NCBI GenBank assembly: GCA_964631035.1
Contig: CAZVVX010000012.1
Coordinates: 1 to 18,592 of the forward strand
DNA from: CAIOGI01 sp964631035
GTDB taxonomy: Bacteria > Patescibacteriota > Minisyncoccia > Phycocordibacterales > PALSA-1337
DNA length: 18,592 bases
Direction of reading: 5' to 3'
Shown here piece after piece: positions 13,419 to 18,592 of this stretch. The stretch's first letter is position 1. Every line of letters starts with the position of its first letter. Under the pieces are notes generated by a model, which did no database searches, was not told where the DNA came from, and saw nothing but the letters and a program-made list of their open reading frames with translations. Both the position numbers and the translations under genes were made by a program.

Positions 13419-15929
13419 ATGCTCAACACAATAAAATTTATATCATTGTTATTCATTTTGTTAATTAGTTCTAATTTATCTTATGCAAGCACTATTATAA
13501 GAAGTGGGGATCTAGATAATGGTGCGGTATGGGATAAAAAAGGTAGTCCTTATATCTTGATTGAAGATGTGTATTTACCAGATAATTTCACTTTATATAT
13601 TGATGAGGGTGCCTCTGTAATGTCAGCTTCAAGTACTAGCGCAAAAATACTCACTATTGATGGAGATATTAAGATAAATGGTACATATAGTGAACCAGTT
13701 ATTTTTGATAATTTAGATCAAATATATTTTTCAAATAGCAATGTGAATATTGCCAGTGCAGTTTTTAGTAAAACAAGCTTAGTGATTTGGCAAAGCACTA
13801 CCTCTATTAGCAACACAACAATTAAGGATTCAGATATTGGTATAAAGATAATGGGTAGTAAGGTAGATATAAATGAAAGTAGAATAATTGGAAACAAAAT
13901 AGGACTAGCTTCTTATCCAATTTTAGATAATCCAGTTTTAATGTTTATTAGACCCAAGCTAGTTTATGCAGATAACAATGATTATGGGATAAATCATAAT
14001 AGTATTTATGTTTTTAATTCTATAATATCAGGCAATAGTAATTTTGGTATTCAAAATTTTGCAAATAATACTATTGAAGCATCAAATAATTGGTGGGGAA
14101 GCGATAGTGGTCCTAGTCAAAAAGTAGATAATGCTGGTGATAGAATCTATGGGTTGGTCAATTATGATCCATGGAAAATGAAGGATCCAAATATTAAAGA
14201 TATTTGCTGTTCAAATGTCATATTTTTGCCTGGAATAGAAGCCAGTAGACTTTATAGTAAAAATAATACTCTTTGGGAACCAAATCGTAATGCCGATGTT
14301 ATGAAATTATATTTAGATGAAAATGGTCAAAGCATAAACAATACAATATATACAAAAGATATAATTGATAGTGCATTTAGTAATACATTTAATATTGCTA
14401 ATATTTACAAAAGTTTTATCGCTATGATGAATGGCGTGGTTGCGGAGAATTATATTAATAGTTGGCTACCTTTCCCTTATGATTGGAGAATGAGTACAGA
14501 AGATATAGTATATGGTAATACTAGATTATCCACCACTAGCATCTCATTGATTAATGCAGTCAAAAATCTCTCAAATAGTTCAAAGACAGGCAAAGTAACT
14601 ATAATTGCACATAGTAATGGTGGATTAGTGGCCAAGGTATTAGTTAAAACATTAACTGAGGCAGGTAAATCAGATTTGATTGATCAGGTTATTACTATTG
14701 GTACACCAGTACTAGGCACTCCCCAAGCCATACCCGCTATACTTCATGGTTATCAGCAGTCAATTCTGGGTGGTTTCTTGATGACTGAGAATATTTCAAG
14801 AAATTTATCAAAACACTCACTAGGTGCATTAGGTCTATTACCATCTAAAAAGTTTTTTGAATCAAACAGAGATAGTATTGTAATTGATAATTATTCACTG
14901 ATAAATAAGGCAATCAACAATTACAATAATTTTATTGATTTTCTTCTATCTAATTCTTTTTCTAAAGCAATTACATCTGATATAAATACTCCTATATTGC
15001 TTAATAGAAACCTTTTGGGTAAGGTTGAATCTATTCATTCATCTATTGATACATGGAAATTTCCAACTAGTACAAGGTTAACTGCACTTCTTGGTTGGGG
15101 GATTCCAACAACAAAATCATTGCTATATGAAAGAGATAAACATTGTAAAAACAAAGATACATCAAAATGTCCTATTGCATATCATACAATAGTATCATCT
15201 TCTGGCGATGGGACAGTAACGACTAATTCAGTATCCAGTTCAAGTTCTAATATCTATATTAATCTTAAAAATATGAATAAAGATTTTAAAAAAGATATAG
15301 AACATGCAAATATATTGGAATCAGACAATATTCTTGTTGAGATCAAGAACAAGATTACAAAAGATAATTATAGTATTGAGAATAATAAATATTTTTCAAA
15401 TTCAATTCCAAATGATGATGACACTTGGTTAACAATAAGATTACATTCACCAATTGATATACATATATATGATAATGCTGGCAGACACACAGGAATAATT
15501 CATAATCCAGATCCAAGCAAGGGCAAGTTCCATTATGAGAAGGGTATTCCAGCAAGTTATTATGCGGATTTTGGTAGAATTAAAATGGTGAGTTTACCTT
15601 TTAACAAAGACAATGAAATAGTTCTAGAAGGTAATGGTAATGGAGTATTCACTCTTGAAGCAGAATTATCAAAGAACGATAAAATTATCGCTTCAACAAG
15701 TTTTGAAGAAATACCCGTTACCCCATCTCTCAATGCTGAATTATTAATATCAACATCTACATTAAATTTTGCATCCAGTACTCAGTTATTAATAGATGAG
15801 AATGGAGATGGAATTACTGAATACATACACAATAAAGGTCCATTTAAGAAAAAAATAAAAACAATAACCAGCAAAAGCAGTAAAAGAGATAGAAGAATGA
15901 CAACTGTTGACTCTCCAAAGAGATTCTGA
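13419..15929 (+). CDS. Exported beta-helix plus LCAT-type alpha/beta hydrolase
   Basis: An 836-residue secreted protein. The signal peptide spans residues 1-23 (KFISLLFILLISSNLSYA). Residues about 30-240 have short repeated strands with Asn/Ile/Ser turns (ITNGT-like, NNTIEASNNWWGSDSGPS), typical of right-handed parallel beta-helix domains. Then VIFLPGIEASRL opens an alpha/beta hydrolase related to lecithin:cholesterol acyltransferase, with LPFPYDWRMS. The nucleophile elbow AHSNGG contains Ser399, and DQVITIGTPVLGTPQAI follows it. Asp597 in SSGDGTVTT and His629 in IEHANIL complete the probable triad. The C-terminal part is beta-rich with an EF-hand-like DENGDGITEY from residue 793 and a basic tail. 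The predicted chemistry is a serine lipase or acyltransferase acting on lipids outside the cell, perhaps those of a partner. TGA is the stop. Lys codons are mostly AAA, unlike the surface-protein gene. Confidence 0.85.
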   Translation: MLNTIKFISLLFILLISSNLSYASTIIRSGDLDNGAVWDKKGSPYILIEDVYLPDNFTLYIDEGASVMSASSTSAKILTIDGDIKINGTYSEPVIFDNLDQIYFSNSNVNIASAVFSKTSLVIWQSTTSISNTTIKDSDIGIKIMGSKVDINESRIIGNKIGLASYPILDNPVLMFIRPKLVYADNNDYGINHNSIYVFNSIISGNSNFGIQNFANNTIEASNNWWGSDSGPSQKVDNAGDRIYGLVNYDPWKMKDPNIKDICCSNVIFLPGIEASRLYSKNNTLWEPNRNADVMKLYLDENGQSINNTIYTKDIIDSAFSNTFNIANIYKSFIAMMNGVVAENYINSWLPFPYDWRMSTEDIVYGNTRLSTTSISLINAVKNLSNSSKTGKVTIIAHSNGGLVAKVLVKTLTEAGKSDLIDQVITIGTPVLGTPQAIPAILHGYQQSILGGFLMTENISRNLSKHSLGALGLLPSKKFFESNRDSIVIDNYSLINKAINNYNNFIDFLLSNSFSKAITSDINTPILLNRNLLGKVESIHSSIDTWKFPTSTRLTALLGWGIPTTKSLLYERDKHCKNKDTSKCPIAYHTIVSSSGDGTVTTNSVSSSSSNIYINLKNMNKDFKKDIEHANILESDNILVEIKNKITKDNYSIENNKYFSNSIPNDDDTWLTIRLHSPIDIHIYDNAGRHTGIIHNPDPSKGKFHYEKGIPASYYADFGRIKMVSLPFNKDNEIVLEGNGNGVFTLEAELSKNDKIIASTSFEEIPVTPSLNAELLISTSTLNFASSTQLLIDENGDGITEYIHNKGPFKKKIKTITSKSSKRDRRMTTVDSPKRF

Positions 15930-15935
15930 TAATGT
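15907..15935 (+). promoter_or_regulatory. Promoter of rplJ-rplL inside the 3' end of the preceding gene
   Basis: TTGACT (15907-15912), 17 bases, TAATGT (15930-15935); GATAAT at 15928-15933 is an alternative -10. Initiation near 15940 coincides with the 5' edge of the L10 leader fold. Confidence 0.5.
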
Positions 15936-15941
15936 TTAACC

Positions 15942-16032
15942 ATAAGGCCATAGACAGAAGGCAAGGGTAAATCCCATAAGACCTTCCGAGGTTCTCATAC
16001 TCATAAGAGTAGATCCTATCTATTATCCTTAT
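15942..16032 (+). ncRNA. L10 (rplJ) leader RNA
   Basis: The leader carries the hallmark pieces of bacterial L10 leaders: AGACAGAAGG and, after a small stem, CCTTCCGAGG. GAAGG (15957-15961) pairs with CCTTC (15982-15986) around GGG-TAAAT-CCC. A further hairpin is ACTC-ATAA-GAGT (15999-16010), and the whole is closed by ATAAGG (15942-15947) with CCTTAT (16027-16032). In other bacteria the L10(L12) complex binds this RNA and represses its own operon. Confidence 0.75.
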
Positions 16033-16076
16033 CAAAGGTCGTTTAAATTATTATTTAATTTTGAATTAAATTCAAA

Positions 16077-16568
16077 ATGGCAAGAACAAAATCAGAGAAA
16101 AAGGAAATTCTTGAGAAATTAGAATCAATAATCAAAGATGCAAAATCAATGGTTTTTGTTAACTTTCACGGACTAAATGTTGCTGATACAACTCAGGTTC
16201 GAAGAAAGTTAAAGTCTGAAGGCGTAGGTTTCTTTGTTTCAAAGAAATCTCTCACAAAGAAGGCCCTAGATTCAAAGAAATATTCAGGAACACTTCCAGA
16301 GCTTAATGGTGAAGTAGGTCTAGCATATGGTGTAGATCTAGTAGCTCCAGCAAGAGAAGTTTATGAATTCCAGAAGAAATACAAAAATAGTATTTCAATT
16401 CTAGGAGGAGTATTTGAAGGTAAATTTATGAGTAAAGAAGAGATGATGGGGATAGCCCTAATTCCTTCTCAGAAGACTCTTCATGCGATGTTTGTAAATG
16501 TTATAAATTCTCCTATACAGGGGTTTGTTATGGCATTAGATCAAATTTCAAAGAAGAAGACTCAGTAG
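16077..16568 (+). CDS. rplJ: 50S ribosomal protein L10
   Basis: L10 anchors the L7/L12 stalk to 23S rRNA. The 163-residue product starts MARTKSEKKEILEKLESIIK and keeps the family core: SMVFVNFHGLNVADTTQVRR, the SKKSLTKKAL segment, NGEVGLAYG and ILGGVFEGKFMS. It ends with the C-terminal helix that carries L12 dimers (FVNVINSPIQGFVMALDQIS). The length is normal. rplL follows after 38 bases. The usual upstream partners rplK-rplA are absent; a lipase-like gene precedes it instead. No Shine-Dalgarno lies before ATG 16077; autoregulation through the leader is expected. Confidence 0.95.
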   Translation: MARTKSEKKEILEKLESIIKDAKSMVFVNFHGLNVADTTQVRRKLKSEGVGFFVSKKSLTKKALDSKKYSGTLPELNGEVGLAYGVDLVAPAREVYEFQKKYKNSISILGGVFEGKFMSKEEMMGIALIPSQKTLHAMFVNVINSPIQGFVMALDQISKKKTQ

Positions 16569-16606
16569 TATCAATTTAAATTATTATTAATTATTAAATA
16601 AATAAA

Positions 16607-16990
16607 ATGGAATCAGTAGAAATCCCAGCAAAATTCAAGTCAATTGTTGAGACAATAGAAACAATGTCAGTTCTTGATTTGAATGAATTAGTTAAGTTAT
16701 TAGAGAAGAAATTCGGTGTATCAGCAGCAGCTGTTGCCGTAGCAGCTCCAGCAGCAGCGGGTGCAGCTGCAGAGGAGAAGAGTACAGTTGCTCTTCATCT
16801 AGCATCAGCAGGTGATCAGAAGATTGCAGTTATTAAGGTTATCAAGGAAGCTCTAGCTCTAGGTCTAAAAGAAGCAAAAGATCTAGTGGATGGTGCACCA
16901 GTACTTGTAAAAGATGCAATGAAGAAAGAAGATGCAGATGCTCTAAAGAAGAAGATTGAGGAAGCAGGAGGTAAGGTAGAATATAAATAA
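16607..16990 (+). CDS. rplL: 50S ribosomal protein L7/L12
   Basis: The stalk protein that recruits translation GTPases. The 127-residue product has the N-terminal dimerisation helices (about 1-35, ETMSVLDLNELVKLLEKKFG). An Ala-rich hinge follows (about 38-55), then the C-terminal domain with KIAVIKVIKEALALGLKEAK and LVDGAPVLVKDAM. It is followed by a terminator rather than rpoBC, so the rplJL unit is separate from the RNA polymerase genes here. There is no Shine-Dalgarno. Confidence 0.97.
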   Translation: MESVEIPAKFKSIVETIETMSVLDLNELVKLLEKKFGVSAAAVAVAAPAAAGAAAEEKSTVALHLASAGDQKIAVIKVIKEALALGLKEAKDLVDGAPVLVKDAMKKEDADALKKKIEEAGGKVEYK

Positions 16991-16996
16991 CAAAAC

Positions 16997-17018
16997 AACC
17001 GCCGAAAGGCGGTTTTTT
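16997..17018 (+). terminator. Rho-independent terminator of rplJ-rplL
   Basis: AACCGCC-GAAA-GGCGGTT followed by a T tract, 6 bases after the rplL stop. The next promoter starts immediately behind it. Confidence 0.93.
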
Positions 17019-17019
17019 G

Positions 17020-17028
17020 TGCTATAAT
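17020..17028 (+). promoter_or_regulatory. Extended -10 promoter of the HTH/nucleotidyltransferase-like gene
   Basis: TGCTATAAT, a perfect extended -10 embedded in the tail of the rplL terminator. Initiation near 17035 leaves a leader of about 20 bases. Confidence 0.55.
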
Positions 17029-17055
17029 ACCTGAATTCAAATATAAAAAATTAAT

Positions 17056-17682
17056 ATGGAAATTCTTGCAAAGCTTTTCGGAAGTACTACCAAGGTTAAA
17101 TTAATGAGAATGTTTCTTTTTAATGAAGATAATGCATATTCATTCTCAGATATTGCCGAAAGAACTAAATCACAGACAAAAGAATGTAAAAGAGAGATAA
17201 ATGGCTTATTAAACATAGGTTTAATTAAAAAGAAGCAAATTATAAAAGATGTAAACATAAAGAAAGGCAAAAAAATACAGATTAAAAAGATACAGGAAAT
17301 AGGGTATTTATTAGATCAGAAATTTCCATATCTACAGGCATTGAAAAATTTACTTATAACAGTGAGTTTACATGCAGATGATAATCTTGTTAAAAAATTT
17401 TCAACTGTTGGTAGAATCAAGCTTTTTTTGGCATCAGGAGTATTCATACAAGAATGGGATACTAGAGTGGACTTGTTAATTGTTGGTGATGATATTAATT
17501 TTACCAAATTAGACTCAGTTATTAAGTCTATTGAGGCAGAAGTTGGAAGAGAAATAGTATATTCTGCTTTTGAAACAGAAGATTTTGAATATAGATATGG
17601 TATGCATGATAGATTAATTATGGATATTGTGGATTTTCCTCATACTACTCTTGTGGATAAGCTCGGTATAGATAATAGATAG
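17056..17682 (+). CDS. Winged-helix protein with degenerate nucleotidyltransferase-like domain
   Basis: A 208-residue protein. Residues about 5-60 form a winged helix (LAKLFGSTTKVKLMRMFLFN, then YSFSDIAERTKSQTKECKREINGLLNIGLI split across its helices) with a Lys-rich wing to about 80. Residues about 115-200 resemble the minimal nucleotidyltransferase fold: FLASGVFIQEWDTRVDLLIV carries the D-x-x-x-D pair (D135, D139) where active enzymes have GSxxRGD...SDIDL. The Gly-Ser of the active site is not canonical, so catalysis is doubtful. This architecture occurs in Patescibacteria and archaea as predicted regulators. DNA binding is inferred and the target is unknown. The promoter overlaps the rplJL terminator, so read-through may contribute. 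Confidence 0.75.
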   Translation: MEILAKLFGSTTKVKLMRMFLFNEDNAYSFSDIAERTKSQTKECKREINGLLNIGLIKKKQIIKDVNIKKGKKIQIKKIQEIGYLLDQKFPYLQALKNLLITVSLHADDNLVKKFSTVGRIKLFLASGVFIQEWDTRVDLLIVGDDINFTKLDSVIKSIEAEVGREIVYSAFETEDFEYRYGMHDRLIMDIVDFPHTTLVDKLGIDNR

Positions 17683-17684
17683 TG

Positions 17685-17693
17685 TGTTATAAT
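17685..17693 (+). promoter_or_regulatory. Extended -10 promoter of the multi-pass membrane protein gene
   Basis: TGTTATAAT, a perfect extended -10 directly after the stop of the preceding gene. Initiation near 17700 leaves about 34 bases before ATG 17734. Confidence 0.55.
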
Positions 17694-17733
17694 TTTATTG
17701 TCATTATTAATAATTATTAGTTAAATAAAACAC

Positions 17734-18426
17734 ATGAATTTAGTAGAAAACTGGGGTGAAGTATTCACTCAATCATTGCAAGGTATTTGGTTTGGAGTAG
17801 CAAGTTTTGTTCCAACTCTAATCATTGCAGTAATAATATTTGCAATCGGTTGGGTTCTAGCTGCACTAGTTGAAAAATTAGTTGAACATCTATTTAAGGC
17901 AATAAAAGTTGATGAGGCGTTAAAGAGTGCTGGTGTACAGAATGTTGTTGAAAGAGCTGGTCATAAGCTTAATTCAGGTAGATTTGTAGGTACACTAGTT
18001 AGATGGTTTATAATAGTTGTTTTTTTAATTGCATCGTTTGATGTATTAGGACTAAGTCAGGTTAATTCTTTCTTGAAGGATGTAGTTCTGTCATATTTGC
18101 CACAAGTTATAGTTGCGGTACTTGTACTTATGATATCTGTGGTTATAGCAGAAGCTGTTCATAAGATTGTAATTGCATCTGCAAGAGCAGCACATGTAAA
18201 GTCAGCTGCACTACTTGGTCATATTGCTAAGTGGTCAATTTGGGTATTTGCAATATTAACTGCATTATTCCACCTTGGTATCGCTCCAGCTCTTATTCAA
18301 ACATTGTTCATGGGTATCGTAGTTGCAGCTGCACTTGCTACAGGACTAGCATTTGGTCTTGGAGGTAAGGATGTTGCAGGAAGAATGCTTGAGAAGACAA
18401 TTCATGCTGTTTCAGATAAAGAATAA
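17734..18426 (+). CDS. Integral membrane protein related to mechanosensitive-channel conserved TM helix family
   Basis: A 230-residue protein with five likely transmembrane segments (about 20-45, 86-108, 118-140, 166-185, 190-214). It contains the sequence ALATGLAFGLGGKDVAGRML at about 199-218, the hallmark of the pore-lining helix in MscS-like proteins and in the conserved TM helix family. The soluble beta and alpha-beta domains of MscS are missing; the chain stops soon after the pore helix with KTIHAVSDKE. It could be a small-conductance channel or a scaffold. The N-terminal amphipathic part (NWGEVFTQSLQGIW) resembles other family members. It has its own promoter and terminator. No Shine-Dalgarno is present. 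Confidence 0.82.
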   Translation: MNLVENWGEVFTQSLQGIWFGVASFVPTLIIAVIIFAIGWVLAALVEKLVEHLFKAIKVDEALKSAGVQNVVERAGHKLNSGRFVGTLVRWFIIVVFLIASFDVLGLSQVNSFLKDVVLSYLPQVIVAVLVLMISVVIAEAVHKIVIASARAAHVKSAALLGHIAKWSIWVFAILTALFHLGIAPALIQTLFMGIVVAAALATGLAFGLGGKDVAGRMLEKTIHAVSDKE

Positions 18427-18444
18427 TTAAAATAAATTCTAAAC

Positions 18445-18476
18445 AAAAAAGGCATCCGAGAAGGTGTCTTTTTTGT
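18445..18476 (+). terminator. Rho-independent terminator after the membrane protein gene
   Basis: AAAAAAGGCATC (18445-18456) pairs with GGTGTCTTTTTT (18463-18474), with two G-T pairs, around a 6-base loop. It is 19 bases after the stop codon. Confidence 0.9.
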
Positions 18477-18503
18477 TTTATACACTAAAATTACTTATAC
18501 CTA

Positions 18504-18532
18504 TTGACTTCTAAATCGGCTTAATATACACT
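18504..18532 (+). promoter_or_regulatory. Promoter pointing out of the window
   Basis: TTGACT (18504-18509), 17 bases, TACACT (18527-18532). It should drive a gene beginning beyond the right edge. The last 60 bases contain only an 11-codon frame and nothing else recognisable. Confidence 0.5.
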
Positions 18533-18592
18533 ACTTCTTACACAGAAATATGTTAAGAAATTCACTATTTAAACGGCCACAATAACGCTCTT

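Noticed and set aside
13419..15929. Recoding of UGA as glycine, as in some Candidate Phyla Radiation lineages
   Set aside because: TGA ends this gene and ftsK at plausible positions and no in-frame TGA is needed inside any gene.
17652..17660. Second perfect DnaA box (minus strand)
   Set aside because: It lies inside the coding end of the HTH gene and its bases are explained by codons. It is isolated.
18550..18585. Eleven-codon frame (MLRNSLFKRPQ) behind the last promoter, possible leader peptide
   Set aside because: It is too short to support, with no attenuator visible before the window ends.

Overview
The window looks like a chromosomal piece of an AT-rich, small-genome bacterium of the Candidate Phyla Radiation (Patescibacteria), most likely the Parcubacteria/Nomurabacteria side. 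That placement is an inference. It rests on an EF-P whose tip loop is KQQRKP instead of the usual PGKG, a 49-residue and a 121-residue membrane protein next to an exported peptidoglycan-binding surface protein, a rpsF-ssb-rpsR cluster with no rplI after it, and almost no Shine-Dalgarno sequences. TGA is used as a stop (ftsK and the lipase-like gene), so the standard bacterial code fits.

Layout. 1-2915 (+): an M16 zinc peptidase, then metG, interrupted by a 100-N scaffold gap. The gap is flanked by an identical 55-base duplication; collapsing the two copies restores an intact 484-residue MetG. 2916-3254: terminator, an unusual minus-strand tRNA-like gene and its promoter. 3255-4028 (+): TatD-family hydrolase. 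4029-5446 (+): a structured leader, then rpsF, ssb and rpsR, closed by a bidirectional terminator. 5537-9869 (-): ftsK, a small membrane-anchored protein, recA and efp. 10042-10761 (+): a protein of unknown role with a C-terminal winged helix. 10762-13116 (+): a 389-base regulatory region, then a strongly expressed surface (S-layer-like) protein with a terminator. 13149-13298 (+): tiny membrane protein. 13419-15929 (+): large exported beta-helix plus LCAT-type alpha/beta hydrolase. 15907-17018 (+): L10 leader, rplJ and rplL, terminator. 17056-18426 (+): HTH/nucleotidyltransferase-like protein and a multi-pass membrane protein related to mechanosensitive channel TM helices. A promoter at the right edge points out of the window.

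Most genes are housekeeping: translation (metG, rpsF, rpsR, efp, rplJ, rplL, tRNA) and DNA maintenance (ssb, recA, ftsK). The accessory interest is in the cell-surface block 10762-15929. Its two large exported proteins could contact the envelope of the cell itself or of a partner organism.

The most unusual regulatory signal is a box of direct repeats CTTAAK-N5-CTTAAT (11-base period). It occurs three times, upstream of the tRNA, the rpsF operon and the lipase-like gene, each time 11 bases before a -10-like hexamer. A second theme is extended -10 promoters (TGN plus a TATAAT-like hexamer) lying so close to start codons that several mRNAs should be leaderless. I saw no insertion sequence, CRISPR array, phage gene or rRNA.
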